The notes: generated by a model from the letters alone, not told the origin. Positions 1-8,842 are shown, counted from the stretch's first letter. The stretch is DNA of 64,000 nucleotides from Candidatus Omnitrophota bacterium (GCA_003485765.1 DNHS01000011.1:30275-94274); one strand, 5' to 3'. Made by a program: numbers and translations.

Positions 1-740
<740 letters not shown>

Positions 741-748
741 ATAATTCT

Positions 749-776
749 GTAGGGGACAGGCATGCCTGTCCCCTAC
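749..776. terminator. Perfect 28-bp palindrome between convergent genes
   Basis: Two 14-nt halves (GTAGGGGACAGGCA and its reverse complement) meet without a spacer, so either strand can fold into a GC-rich hairpin. It lies between the stop of ahcY and the stop of lptG and touches the lptG stop codon. There is no clear T-run, so a bidirectional terminator role is inferred from position; it could equally be a copy of a dispersed palindromic repeat. Confidence 0.55.
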
Positions 777-1870
777 TAATTTCTTATCATTATTACCCCG
801 ATTAATCCAAATAATATATTTGCCAGGTGAGCTGAGAGGAATGCTGGAAGAGTTCCGCTTTTACCGAGGGCCATGCAGCTTGCCATAAAGGCATAATATA
901 TGAATCCTATCGCGATACTCATACCTATGCCTAATAGAGCAGTGGCTTTGCCTCTTTGCCTTACCCTCAATGCAAAACCAGCTCCTATTAATATCACCAC
1001 AAGGTTTATAAAAGGAAGGCTTATTTTTTGATGCAAATCCACGCGGAGCCTTGTTATCAGCTTGGGAGATGTTTTGGAAAAATTCTTTGTATAATTTAAT
1101 AGATCGCGAAAACTCATGTATTCATAGTTAGTGCCTTTTGATATAAGGTCTTTAGGTTTTTCCATATAAATTATCTTTTCCTGAAAAAATTCAGGCGAGC
1201 CGATAACTGTTCCTTTATTGTCCAATTTATACGTTAATATATTTGAAAAAACCCATTTCCCATCCAGCCATTTCGCTTCATGAGCGCTTATCTTTAATGA
1301 CACATTGTCTTTTTTGTCTTGCTCCAGTATGGTAATACCCATTGCGGTTTTAGAGGTTGGATCGAAATTGTCTATGAATATGAGGCGGTTATCTTTGCCG
1401 TAAAGCGCGATATTGGATATCATTATTTTGTTAACAGGCTTACTTTTATCAATATTTTCTATAGAATTTGCTTTTATAGATTCTGCTTTTCTCATGCTCT
1501 GAGGCAGGATTTTTTCAGATATGCTAAACACTAATATTGTTATAGCAAACCCGATATATATAAAAGGCATTAGTATTCTATATATGCTTATCCCAGCTGA
1601 GCGCATGGCTGTTATCTCTCCGTATTTATTGAGCGCGCCTAGGACATATATGGCGGAGATTAGGCTTGCCACCGGCGCGGTCTGTATGACAATCAAAGGT
1701 ATTATTGATAGGTAATATTCCCACAGTATTCCAATGTTAATATTTTGTTTCAGAATCTCATCCATGCGCCCAAAAAGATCTATAATAATGTAGAGCACGA
1801 TGAATACCATAAGGCAATATAAAAAAGGCAGTATAAAATATTTAGTTATGTATTTATCTAATATTCGCAT
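776..1870 (-). CDS. lptG: LptF/LptG (YjgP/YjgQ) family permease, LptG-like
   Basis: This 364-residue inner-membrane protein belongs to the YjgP/YjgQ family, whose two paralogues form the transmembrane part of the LptB2FG transporter that extracts LPS from the inner membrane. Three hydrophobic segments lie in the first 120 residues (including FILPFLYCLMVFIVLYIII) and three in the last 80. Between them is a polar middle region of about 150 residues, as expected for the periplasmic beta-jellyroll domain. The segment ITAMRSAGISIYRI after the second helix pair is the family's conserved cytoplasmic loop. It is the last gene of comF-lptF-lptG and is separated from lptF by a hairpin repeat. Calling it LptG rather than LptF rests on gene order only. 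Confidence 0.88.
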   Translation of the reverse strand: MRILDKYITKYFILPFLYCLMVFIVLYIIIDLFGRMDEILKQNINIGILWEYYLSIIPLIVIQTAPVASLISAIYVLGALNKYGEITAMRSAGISIYRILMPFIYIGFAITILVFSISEKILPQSMRKAESIKANSIENIDKSKPVNKIMISNIALYGKDNRLIFIDNFDPTSKTAMGITILEQDKKDNVSLKISAHEAKWLDGKWVFSNILTYKLDNKGTVIGSPEFFQEKIIYMEKPKDLISKGTNYEYMSFRDLLNYTKNFSKTSPKLITRLRVDLHQKISLPFINLVVILIGAGFALRVRQRGKATALLGIGMSIAIGFIYYAFMASCMALGKSGTLPAFLSAHLANILFGLIGVIMIRN

Positions 1871-1880
1871 ATATTAACCT

Positions 1881-1923
1881 AAACAACTTTACATTTTGAC
1901 AATGTCAATTTGTAAAGTTGTTT
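1881..1923. repeat. Nested inverted repeat between lptF and lptG
   Basis: Outer arms AAACAACTTTACA (1881-1893) and TGTAAAGTTGTTT (1911-1923) are perfectly complementary. A second inverted pair, TTGACA/TGTCAA, sits inside. The arm core AACTTTACA recurs in the palindrome at the end of miaA (13619-13659), so this looks like a dispersed palindromic element rather than a unique regulatory site. Confidence 0.7.
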
Positions 1924-1925
1924 GT

Positions 1926-3023
1926 TCAAGATTCTATGGTTTTGCGTAGCAGTACTATACCTACAGCTCCGATTATTATATTCGGCATGTACATCCAGAA
2001 GCCCGGGTTCCAAATGCCTTTTAAAGATAAAGCTATGCTCGCAGCCATTAATATATAATATACCACAATTACCCCTAGAGCTATGGCAAACTGTATGGTT
2101 TTTTCTCCGCGCCTGGTGAATATGCCGAGAGGTATGCCTATAATTATAAATACTATACTCGCAAAGGATATTGAAATCTTCCTATGGAATTCCGTGATAA
2201 GCGATGGGGTGTCTACATGGTACTTGCCAAGACGATCGATCTCGTTTTTTATTTCCTGAAAATTCATTTCCTTGGATTTTTTATCTGTATAACCGCTAGG
2301 CGCCATTGATTCGTCTATGTTTAGAGTAAGGTAATACGTTTTGAAGTTCAGTTTATAGAAATTTATCGGATTTTTAGGATTTGGCTCGTCGCTTGTGCCA
2401 TTGATAAGCTTTAACTTGATCGCATTCTGATTATCAAGCGTTATGAATTCTCCTCTTTCAGCTATTATAGTTCTCGTGGAATGTTCATCCTGCGGCTGAT
2501 AAATGCGGACGCCTTTGAGTTTATTTTTATCTATTCCATGTATGAATATTATATAGCCCTTGAAACTTTTTATAAATACGCCTGGCTCAAGATATGCGGC
2601 TGGAGTTTTTATGCCTATATTTTTTATAATTTTTCTGGATTCAAAATGCATCCTGGGTATTAGATCGTTATTTAATACTATTGAAAGAAGGCTGAATAAA
2701 AGGCCTATTACAAGCAGGGGAAAGCTTAACCTGTAGATATTTATGCCGCTTGAGCGGATAGCTACGATTTCATTATCTCCTGAAAGCCTGCCGAATACAA
2801 GCAGCGCAGAGGCCAATATAGACATGGGTATGGTGTAGCTCAATAAAAACGGTATTAGATAAAGAAAAAGTTTACCCACGAGCCTTATATCCACACCTTT
2901 ATTTATTACGAGCTCTGCGAGCTTTATAATATTTCCCACCACAAGAGTAAATGTGAATATGATGAGGGAAAATACAAACATAACAATAATTTCTTTTATT
3001 ATATAATTACGCAGTATTTTCAT
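1926..3023 (-). CDS. lptF: LptF/LptG (YjgP/YjgQ) family permease, LptF-like
   Basis: This 365-residue paralogue of the adjacent permease has the same build: N-terminal hydrophobic segments (for example MFVFSLIIFTFTLVVGNIIKL), the conserved cytoplasmic loop NEIVAIRSSGINIYRLS, a polar periplasmic middle domain, and three C-terminal helices ending in IIIGAVGIVLLRK. Its ATG overlaps the comF stop in an ATGA quartet, so the two are translationally coupled. Together with the next gene it would form the membrane part of the LPS-export ABC transporter; the ATPase LptB is not in the window. Its presence argues for an LPS-type outer membrane. The assignment to LptF is by gene order. Confidence 0.88.
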   Translation of the reverse strand: MKILRNYIIKEIIVMFVFSLIIFTFTLVVGNIIKLAELVINKGVDIRLVGKLFLYLIPFLLSYTIPMSILASALLVFGRLSGDNEIVAIRSSGINIYRLSFPLLVIGLLFSLLSIVLNNDLIPRMHFESRKIIKNIGIKTPAAYLEPGVFIKSFKGYIIFIHGIDKNKLKGVRIYQPQDEHSTRTIIAERGEFITLDNQNAIKLKLINGTSDEPNPKNPINFYKLNFKTYYLTLNIDESMAPSGYTDKKSKEMNFQEIKNEIDRLGKYHVDTPSLITEFHRKISISFASIVFIIIGIPLGIFTRRGEKTIQFAIALGVIVVYYILMAASIALSLKGIWNPGFWMYMPNIIIGAVGIVLLRKTIES

Positions 3024-3736
3024 GCGCTATCTCCCCTCGCCAGGGTTATAACCTCTACGTGTCTTGCGCCTGCATCCTTGAGGACTCTTGAGCATTCGTT
3101 TACAGTAGAGCCTGTTGTAAAGAGGTCATCTACCAGCATTATATTTTTATTGCGGACAATTAAACTGTCTTTTAAAAAGAAGCTCGAGTATAAGTTTTTT
3201 ATTCTAGCTTCTCTTTTAAGTTTGCTTTGAAGCGGTGTATCTTTTGTTTTCTTTAAAGTGTTTCTGGAATAAGAAATACCAAGTTTTTTTCCTAAAGCTC
3301 TGGCCAGGATATCGGCGTGATTAATTTCTCTTCTGAATAATCTATCAGGATGCATTGGTATGGGTAGAATCATCTGAGCGTCTTTTCCGATATTATATTT
3401 TTTCATGAAACTAATAATTAAAGTTGTGAAATCTGTTGAAAGAGAGGTTATTTTTTTATATTTGAAATCATGAATCAAGTCTTTTAGCAGCCCGTCGTAA
3501 CAGCAGGCTGACCAGGCCCTGTCAAAATATAGCTTATATTTTTTACAGTCTGGACATGTGGCTATTAATTCAGAACTTCCTTTAAGCTGCCTGCCGCATT
3601 TTACGCAGAAAGGAGGGAGTCTTTCTTTTATCTTCTTAGCGCAATCATCGCAGATGTTGCGGTCAAATTCATTTATCTTTTTAGAGCAGGCCCTGCACAG
3701 GGCAGGATAGAATAGATTTATTATTGCCCCTAACAT
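3020..3736 (-). CDS. comF: ComF family phosphoribosyltransferase-like protein
   Basis: The 238-residue protein has the ComF layout. An N-terminal zinc-binding part carries paired cysteines (CRACSKK, CDDC, CVKCGRQL, CPDCKKY), and a C-terminal type I phosphoribosyltransferase fold has the PRPP loop IMLVDDLFTTGSTVNEC. ComF proteins are linked to uptake of transforming DNA, although many bacteria that are not known to be competent keep the gene; its reaction is not established. It heads the operon comF-lptF-lptG. A good sigma70-type promoter lies directly upstream with its -10 box only 6 nt from the ATG, suggesting a leaderless mRNA. Confidence 0.9.
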   Translation of the reverse strand: MLGAIINLFYPALCRACSKKINEFDRNICDDCAKKIKERLPPFCVKCGRQLKGSSELIATCPDCKKYKLYFDRAWSACCYDGLLKDLIHDFKYKKITSLSTDFTTLIISFMKKYNIGKDAQMILPIPMHPDRLFRREINHADILARALGKKLGISYSRNTLKKTKDTPLQSKLKREARIKNLYSSFFLKDSLIVRNKNIMLVDDLFTTGSTVNECSRVLKDAGARHVEVITLARGDSA

Positions 3737-3742
3737 ATGATA

Positions 3743-3771
3743 AATATAACATAATGAACGAATAAAATCAA
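3743..3771 (-). promoter_or_regulatory. Promoter of comF-lptF-lptG, predicted leaderless
   Basis: On the minus strand TTGATT (3771-3766) and TATATT (3748-3743) are separated by 17 nt. Only 6 nt lie between the -10 box and the comF ATG at 3736, so transcription should begin at or next to the A of the start codon. Confidence 0.65.
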
Positions 3772-3812
3772 CCTACAGTTAATCGTCCTCCTCGCGCAAT
3801 GTTACAAATTTC

Positions 3813-3841
3813 TTAACATTGTTGCATTTTTATGCTATATT
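3813..3841 (+). promoter_or_regulatory. Promoter of the TPR-PilZ operon, predicted leaderless
   Basis: TTAACA (3813-3818), a 17-nt spacer and TATATT (3836-3841) form a good sigma70-type promoter. Eight nt follow before the ATG at 3850, so the mRNA would start at or very near the start codon. An in-frame ATG at 3832 overlaps the promoter itself and is therefore unlikely to be used. Confidence 0.68.
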
Positions 3842-3849
3842 GTCCAGAT

Positions 3850-4581
3850 ATGGAAGATAATAATATTGATAATATAGAGCAAAAGATAAAGAATCTTGAA
3901 GAATGGAACAATGAGCGCGCAAATATCAAGCCTATTCTAGAAACGGCTGTTGACTGCCATAATAGGGCGCGGCGTGAATCGTATTGGAAGAACTACGAAA
4001 AGGCATCGGAGTTTTTCAAACAGGCTATTGAAAACTATAAAAGCGCGCTAAAACTCAATCCAAAATATTATCTTCAGGATATTATCGAAAGGGTGGATTC
4101 TGTTATAGGGGAGTATATGAATAATATTTTCAACCTCAAAATTTCTGGCGATAGGTTGAAGACCGAACAAGGCGTAATAGAATATATGGAATTTATAGAA
4201 AACCTTAACTCTGAAGAAAAAAAATACATAGACCAGTATGAGATAGCCCTAAGCTATTTTAAGATAGGAGCTATATATTTTGAGGATGGTAATTTTGACA
4301 GGGCATATGAATTTTTTAACAAAACGGCAAGCCTAGAGTGCAACAGGCCTTTTCTAAATAGAGACACTTATTTTAAGATAGGGCAAATACTTTTTAATAA
4401 AAAAAGATTCAAAGAAGCCCTTGTGAATTTTATCTCCGTGCTTTCTTTTGACAGGGACAATATAAATGCAGTTAACCATCTTGATAAATGCTTAAAGGAA
4501 TTAAAAATATCCGAACACAGGTTTAAATTCTTGTCTGCAACGCCTAATGAGGCAAAGAAACTTATAATGGAGGTGTTATGA
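3850..4581 (+). CDS. TPR-repeat protein
   Basis: The 243-residue hydrophilic helical protein has no signal peptide. At least two tetratricopeptide-like units are visible: one near residues 40-75 with alternating Tyr/Ala and ending SALKLNPKYY, and paired ones near residues 135-210 (ALSYFKIGAIYFEDGNFDRA, then FKIGQILFNKKRFKEA). TPRs bind partner proteins; no catalytic motif is seen. I chose the ATG at 3850 because the in-frame ATG at 3832 lies inside the -10 region. No Shine-Dalgarno precedes it, which fits leaderless initiation. The stop overlaps the PilZ gene start, so the two are co-translated and the protein may act with the c-di-GMP receptor; that link is inferred. Confidence 0.8.
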   Translation: MEDNNIDNIEQKIKNLEEWNNERANIKPILETAVDCHNRARRESYWKNYEKASEFFKQAIENYKSALKLNPKYYLQDIIERVDSVIGEYMNNIFNLKISGDRLKTEQGVIEYMEFIENLNSEEKKYIDQYEIALSYFKIGAIYFEDGNFDRAYEFFNKTASLECNRPFLNRDTYFKIGQILFNKKRFKEALVNFISVLSFDRDNINAVNHLDKCLKELKISEHRFKFLSATPNEAKKLIMEVL

Positions 4582-4961
4582 TAAACGATATCTTCAAGGA
4601 AAAAAGAAAGTATCCCAGAGTTGAATTAAAGCTGAGCGCCAAGTATAAAGTGCTTGATTACGAACAGGTATTTCAGTTTACGAGGACGGAGAATATTTCT
4701 GCGGAAGGCGCGTCCTTTGAGTCCAGGGAACTCTTAAAGCCGGGGGTTTATGTGCAGCTTGAAGTAGATCTTGAAGATGCACTTCCGCCTATATCCATGG
4801 TGGCTGAGATAAGATGGATAGGAGATATAAAATCTGATAGAGATAAGAAATATATCAATGGCGTCAAGATTATAAGCATGCCTGTGAAAGATGAAGCCAG
4901 ATTTTTAAGATATTACTGCGACAAAATAGTTGAGAAGTTATCAGCTTATCTTAGAAAATAG
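4578..4961 (+). CDS. PilZ domain protein (c-di-GMP receptor)
   Basis: This 127-residue single-domain protein carries both PilZ signature motifs: RxxxR as R10-KYP-R14, and (D/N)xSxxG as N39-ISAE-G44. These residues bind cyclic di-GMP in the family. A beta-rich body follows (VYVQLEVDLEDALPPISMVAEIRWIG), then a C-terminal helix. The ATG overlaps the TPR gene stop in ATGA. Two GGEEF diguanylate cyclases near 60-63 kb could supply the ligand. The effector output is unknown; linkage to the TPR protein and a peptidoglycan-binding lipoprotein suggests an envelope or motility role. Confidence 0.87.
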   Translation: MINDIFKEKRKYPRVELKLSAKYKVLDYEQVFQFTRTENISAEGASFESRELLKPGVYVQLEVDLEDALPPISMVAEIRWIGDIKSDRDKKYINGVKIISMPVKDEARFLRYYCDKIVEKLSAYLRK

Positions 4962-4983
4962 TATAAACGAAAGGGGGATTAGT

Positions 4984-5370
4984 ATGGTAATGCGTTTAAT
5001 TATGATTTTTGTGTTACTGACGGGTTTGACCGGCTGCCTCAAAAAGGCTGTAGATGAAAATGCGTCCATGGAGTCTGCTGTTACAGAAGAGGCGGTGGTA
5101 GATGTTGCTCAAGAGCCGCAGGCTAGCCAAGGGAAAAGCGTTTCTGTGGAACCTGCTGTTAGTCAGGCGGCAACGGTTGAAAAACCAAGTGTCCAGGATA
5201 TACAGCAGGCTTTGAAAAATGCCGATCTTTATGAAGGCAAGATAGATGGCATCCTTGGCCCAAATACCAGAAAGGCTATAGAAGCTTTCCAGTCTCAGAA
5301 TGGTTTAAAAGTAGATGCTAAGGCCGGCCCAAAGACATGGCAGAAACTAAAAGAATATCTTGTTAAATGA
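4984..5370 (+). CDS. Lipoprotein with a peptidoglycan-binding domain
   Basis: A short positive N-terminus and hydrophobic segment end in the lipobox LTGC, predicting signal peptidase II cleavage and lipidation of that cysteine. A disordered Glu/Val/Ala-rich linker of about 55 residues follows. The last 60 residues form a PG_binding_1 domain (DIQQALKNADLYEGKIDG, then GPNTRKAIEAFQSQNGL). The likely job is to tether an envelope component to the cell wall. I chose the ATG at 4984 because AAAGGGGGA lies just upstream; an ATG two codons later (4990) is also possible. Its stop overlaps the next gene in ATGA. Confidence 0.88.
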   Translation: MVMRLIMIFVLLTGLTGCLKKAVDENASMESAVTEEAVVDVAQEPQASQGKSVSVEPAVSQAATVEKPSVQDIQQALKNADLYEGKIDGILGPNTRKAIEAFQSQNGLKVDAKAGPKTWQKLKEYLVK

Positions 5371-6023
5371 ACCCAGATAATCAAAAGAGATATGATATAA
5401 TTTATGAAGATGAGCATATTTTTATAATCAATAAACCTTCCGGGATATTAGTGGTGCCTACCCCAAAAGGAGAAACAAATACCCTTACGGATCTTTTGAA
5501 TCAGGAGTTGGATAGGCGTGGCGCTTTGGCCAACGCCTATCCATGCCACAGGATTGACAGGGAGACATCAGGCCTTATAATTTACGCAAAAGGCAAATCT
5601 ATCCAAGATGCCATGATGGAGCAGTTTAAAAAACATCTTGTAAAAAAGACGTATATCGCTTTTGTTCACGGCGCTGTGCGGAAAAACTCTGACACCTTAC
5701 AAGGCAATGTTTACAATAAAAAGAAAAGAAAACGAGAGTTCATGATCACGAAATTCAAAGTCCTTGAAAGAAGAAAGGATTTTACGATAGTCGAGGTGAA
5801 GCCTGTTACCGGAAGGACAAATCAGATCAGGATACATTTTAAAGGACTTGGCCATCCCTTGGTTGGAGAGAGCGTATATGCCTTCAGGAAGGATTTTAAA
5901 CTGAGATTTAAAAGGGTTGCGCTTCACGCAAAGGCATTAGAATTCAATCATCCTGTAACAGGAAAAAGAATGAATTTTAATTTGCCGTTGCCGGATGATA
6001 TGGTAAACTTTATACAAAAATGA
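5367..6023 (+). CDS. RluA-family pseudouridine synthase
   Basis: The 218-residue enzyme converts uridine to pseudouridine in rRNA or tRNA. The catalytic motif is clear at HRIDRETSGL, with the nucleophilic aspartate at residue 64. The family segments YEDEHIFIINKPSGILV near the N-terminus and GRTNQIRIHFKGLGHPLVGE near residue 155 are also present. There is no N-terminal S4 RNA-binding domain, so it resembles the short RluA/TruC/RsuA-like members, and the exact target base cannot be told. It overlaps both neighbours by 4 bp within the operon starting at 3850. Confidence 0.92.
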   Translation: MNPDNQKRYDIIYEDEHIFIINKPSGILVVPTPKGETNTLTDLLNQELDRRGALANAYPCHRIDRETSGLIIYAKGKSIQDAMMEQFKKHLVKKTYIAFVHGAVRKNSDTLQGNVYNKKKRKREFMITKFKVLERRKDFTIVEVKPVTGRTNQIRIHFKGLGHPLVGESVYAFRKDFKLRFKRVALHAKALEFNHPVTGKRMNFNLPLPDDMVNFIQK

Positions 6024-7033
6024 AAATAACCATAGAGCTTTTATTGCTGGTAATTTTACTTTTGATAGGCGCTTTGACAGCTGCGTCAGAGACGTCTATT
6101 ATTGCGGCTAGTATTATAAAATTGAGGCGGCTTGCAGCTGACGGGTCAAAGAGCGCCAGGATGATATTAAAGATTCTAGAAGCCCCGGAAAGATTTTTCG
6201 GGACAATAGTTGTTGCCAATAATATAGTAAACTCATTCATAGCTTCTATTATTACGGTTATAGTGATTTCTTTTATCGGCGAAAACTCCAAAAGCATACT
6301 CCTGGCGACTTTGATAGCGTCTTTTCTTATAATAGTCTTAGAGGTGGCTGCTAAGACGCTTTCAGCAGGAAATCCTATAAGGATATCGCTGGCTCTTGTG
6401 AGAATGGTAAAGGTTCTGGTATTTATACTATCTCCTGCGGTCAAGGGCCTTTCAGTGATTACAAATTTTATAGTAAATCTTCTTGGTGGAAAGACAAAAG
6501 GCAAACCCTCTCTTGTAGTGGAGGACGAGATAAAAGCGCTCATCAGGATAGGTGAGGAGGAAAGCCCCCGCCATAAAGATAAATACAAAATGCTTTCTAA
6601 GGTATTCGAATTCAGCAATACTGTCGTCAGGACTGTAATGATACCAAAAGATAGAATGATTTTGATCGATATAGGTTCAAATATAGGAGATATACTGGAT
6701 AAGGTCCTTGAGTCAGGCCATTCCAGGCTGCCTGTCTATAAAGATAATCCGGACAATATAATCGGAGTTATAAACATGAAAGATTTATTGAATCTTTCCG
6801 TCAATAGAGACCTTGTGATCTTGCAGGATATAATATATCCGCCTATATTTGTGCCTGATTCCAAGAATGTGGCAGAGCTACTAAAGGAATTCCAGAAAGG
6901 CCACACCCACCTGGCTATTATAATTGATTCGTACGGCAAGATTCAGGGACTGGTGACTATGGAGGATCTGCTTGAGGAAATAGTGGGCGAGATCGAGGAT
7001 GAGCACGATATCAGGAAAAAAGTAAGGAAATGA
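6020..7033 (+). CDS. CNNM/CorC-type protein (DUF21 plus CBS pair)
   Basis: The 337-residue membrane protein starts with a DUF21 transmembrane domain. Residues 1-160 contain the helices IELLLLVILLLIGALTA and SFIASIITVIVISFI and the motif ASETSI near residue 25. Two CBS domains follow between residues 200 and 325 (VMIPKDRMILIDIG, HSRLPVYKD, GVINMKDLL, GLVTMEDLLEEIVGEI). Family members are annotated as hemolysin-like or as magnesium/cobalt efflux proteins; CBS domains usually sense adenine nucleotides. The C-terminal CorC_HlyC domain of longer homologues is absent, since the protein ends soon after the second CBS. The start overlaps the pseudouridine synthase stop. Confidence 0.87.
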   Translation: MKITIELLLLVILLLIGALTAASETSIIAASIIKLRRLAADGSKSARMILKILEAPERFFGTIVVANNIVNSFIASIITVIVISFIGENSKSILLATLIASFLIIVLEVAAKTLSAGNPIRISLALVRMVKVLVFILSPAVKGLSVITNFIVNLLGGKTKGKPSLVVEDEIKALIRIGEEESPRHKDKYKMLSKVFEFSNTVVRTVMIPKDRMILIDIGSNIGDILDKVLESGHSRLPVYKDNPDNIIGVINMKDLLNLSVNRDLVILQDIIYPPIFVPDSKNVAELLKEFQKGHTHLAIIIDSYGKIQGLVTMEDLLEEIVGEIEDEHDIRKKVRK

Positions 7034-7128
7034 AGCCCGCATGGGCTTAAGTTCAGTATTCCTTGGGCGGAATACTGAGCGGCCAATCGCTATTTCGTAC
7101 CCTGAAGGTCGCGGTTTTGTGGCCGCGA
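7033..7128. repeat. Three consecutive hairpins in one intergenic gap
   Basis: AAGCCC/GGGCTT (7033-7048) is followed by TCAGTATTCC/GGAATACTGA with a 6-nt loop (7053-7078) and TCGCGG/CCGCGA (7109-7128). All have perfect arms. None is followed by a T-run, so a rho-independent terminator is doubtful. They may form a structured 5' leader for the flavoprotein gene at 7137 or be leftover mobile palindromes. Confidence 0.6.
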
Positions 7129-7136
7129 ATGTATAA

Positions 7137-8324
7137 ATGCAAAAATTTGATATTGCTATTCTAGGAGGCGGAGCGGCAGGTATAATTGCGGCTATTAGTG
7201 CCGGCCGAAAAGGTAAAAAAGTAGTTATTTGCGAAAAGATGCCGCAGCTAGGAAAAAAGATTCTTATTTCAGGAGCTGGAAGATGTAATATTTCCAACCA
7301 TGATCTAAGCGAGGCGCATTATAATCCTGAAGCAAGGGGAATTGTAAAAAGCGTATTTTCCAGGTTCGGCAGAGAAAGAATAGAAAAATTTTTTAATGAA
7401 CTCGGGTTAAAGCTCTATTCTGATGGAAAAAGAATCTTTCCTGTCACAAATCAAGCTGCGAGCGTCTTAAAAGTTTTAGAAGAAGAGCTTAAAAATCTAA
7501 AGATATCTATAGAATTTGATTTTGAAGTGAATCATATTGCTGGCTCAGCCAATGGATTTATAGTGAAATCTAAAAGCGGCAAAACCATCTCATGCGATTC
7601 TATTGTAATAACTGGAGGCGGAAAAACCTATCCGAGCCTTGGTTCTGATGGAAGCTGTTACGGTTTAGCCAAAGCGTTTGGCCATAAAATAATAGAACCT
7701 GTCCCAAGCGCTGTGCCGCTTTTAGCAAAAGACAGATTTTGCCATTTGCTTCAAGGCCAGAAAATACAATGCATTGCAAAAAGCATAATAGATGGTAAGA
7801 TACAAAAAGAAATAGAAGGGGAATTACTTTTTACAAAATATGGGTTATCAGGCACTGCTATACTGGATATAAGCGAGGATATTTCAATAGCGATAAATAG
7901 GCTTGGAAAGATTGGCGTGCAGGTTTCGATTGATATGGCGCCTTTTATTGATAAACCCAGCCTTAAGAAAGAGATTGAAACGAGAATTTCCAGGCATTTT
8001 GCAATTGAAAATCTAATGATAGGCATTCTGCCTAATAAATTCAGCCTTGTTTTCAGGGATTTATTCAAAGGCGCAAGCGTTGAAAAAATAGTAGATATGT
8101 TAAAAGACAAAAGATTTGATATAATAGGCGCAAAAGGCTGGAACGAGGCGGAGTTTACAGCAGGCGGCTTGGATATTAAAGATATAAAAGAAGGCACCTT
8201 GGAATCAAAATTAAAAAAGAGAGTTTATTTTGCAGGAGAAATCCTGAATGTAAATGGCGAACGAGGCGGGTACAATCTTGCCTGGGCATGGGCATCAGGC
8301 TTTGTAGCCGGACTAACAGAATAA
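7137..8324 (+). CDS. BaiN/HI0933 family FAD-dependent oxidoreductase
   Basis: The 395-residue flavoprotein begins with a Rossmann FAD-binding motif (ILGGGAAGIIAAISAGRKG) and the family signature GKKILISGAGRCNISN near residues 40-55. A middle motif ITGGGKTYPSLGSDGSCY follows, and the C-terminus has FAGEILNVNGERGGYNLAWAWASGFVAG, which closes the FAD site. The length is normal for the family. The biological substrate of most HI0933-like proteins is unknown; BaiN in gut clostridia acts on bile-acid intermediates, which is not implied here. No clear Shine-Dalgarno precedes the ATG; hairpins fill the upstream gap. Confidence 0.93.
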   Translation: MQKFDIAILGGGAAGIIAAISAGRKGKKVVICEKMPQLGKKILISGAGRCNISNHDLSEAHYNPEARGIVKSVFSRFGRERIEKFFNELGLKLYSDGKRIFPVTNQAASVLKVLEEELKNLKISIEFDFEVNHIAGSANGFIVKSKSGKTISCDSIVITGGGKTYPSLGSDGSCYGLAKAFGHKIIEPVPSAVPLLAKDRFCHLLQGQKIQCIAKSIIDGKIQKEIEGELLFTKYGLSGTAILDISEDISIAINRLGKIGVQVSIDMAPFIDKPSLKKEIETRISRHFAIENLMIGILPNKFSLVFRDLFKGASVEKIVDMLKDKRFDIIGAKGWNEAEFTAGGLDIKDIKEGTLESKLKKRVYFAGEILNVNGERGGYNLAWAWASGFVAGLTE

Positions 8325-8340
8325 AAAAAGGGGGTAGCGT

Positions 8341-8574
8341 ATGCCGTACGATGCAAGTCTTGATAAGGAAGTATTTGCTAAATCTAATGAAAATGATGAT
8401 GGGAAAATCACAGTGAGTGTCCATTCTTACAATAATGGCCCTAAGAAATTGCAGATAGTAAGGGAAAATAGAGACCAGGAAGGCGGCTTTAGATTTGCAA
8501 AGCTCGGGAGAATGACCAAGGATGAAGCCCAAGCAATCCTGCCTTTTATCCAGGAAGCCCTGTCCAGTATGTAA
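8341..8574 (+). CDS. Small protein with an EGGFRFA motif
   Basis: This 77-residue acidic protein lacks a signal peptide or membrane segment. A strong ribosome-binding site (GGGGG about 7 nt before the ATG) and good codon structure support it. I recognise no named family. Its C-terminal half contains EGGFRFAKL followed by DEAQAILPFIQEAL. This closely resembles a stretch of the giant protein (EGGFRFASL, then DELQVILTLIKKYM, residues about 3280-3303), so the two share a small module. The N-terminal half (residues 1-45) looks like a beta strand pair. Function unknown. Confidence 0.78.
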   Translation: MPYDASLDKEVFAKSNENDDGKITVSVHSYNNGPKKLQIVRENRDQEGGFRFAKLGRMTKDEAQAILPFIQEALSSM

Positions 8575-8739
8575 TGCAGACAATATAAAAGTTTTCATTC
8601 AGAGTTTTGGATGTCAGATGGCTGCGCTATAGGGGGACTATGGAGAAGATAGCGCAAACGCTAATTAAGCTGGAGTAAGGCAGGAAAAGCGGATTTGAGT
8701 GATAAATTGGTATGAAGATGTCAGGTGCATACATTTTTC
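8575..8739. other. Gap without a convincing gene
   Basis: This stretch upstream of the AbiE-like operon promoter holds an inverted pair GCGCTAT (8624-8630) / ATAGCGC (8649-8655). A 12-codon frame begins ATGGAGAAGATAGCG at 8640 behind an AGGGGG tract and stops at 8678. Its peptide, MEKIAQTLIKLE, might be the cut-off start of a recombinase or transposase, or might mean nothing. It marks the left edge of the accessory cassette. Confidence 0.4.
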
Positions 8740-8823
8740 TTGACTCCGGTTTGGTTCATGGTAAAATGTCCACTAATAGGAAATGTCCACTATTAAGTGG
8801 ACATTTATAGGAAATGGACATTT
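8740..8823 (+). promoter_or_regulatory. Promoter with four-copy operator for the AbiE-like operon
   Basis: TTGACT (8740-8745), 16 nt and TAAAAT (8762-8767) form the promoter. Overlapping the -10 box and the start region are four copies of one site: AAATGTCCACT at 8764-8774 and 8781-8791, then in inverted orientation AGTGGACATTT at 8796-8806 and ATGGACATTT at 8814-8823. The middle two form a perfect 11-bp inverted repeat with a 4-nt centre. This is what autorepression by the first gene's winged-helix product would need; AbiEi antitoxins are known to bind inverted repeats in their own promoter. Confidence 0.8.
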
Positions 8824-8842
8824 AGAAGAGGGAGTAACTACA

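Noticed and set aside
3832..3849. Upstream ATG as start of the TPR gene
   Set aside because: It overlaps the -10 region of a well-formed promoter and would not be transcribed.
7053..7078. Rho-independent terminator
   Set aside because: The stem is perfect, but no T-run follows on either strand.
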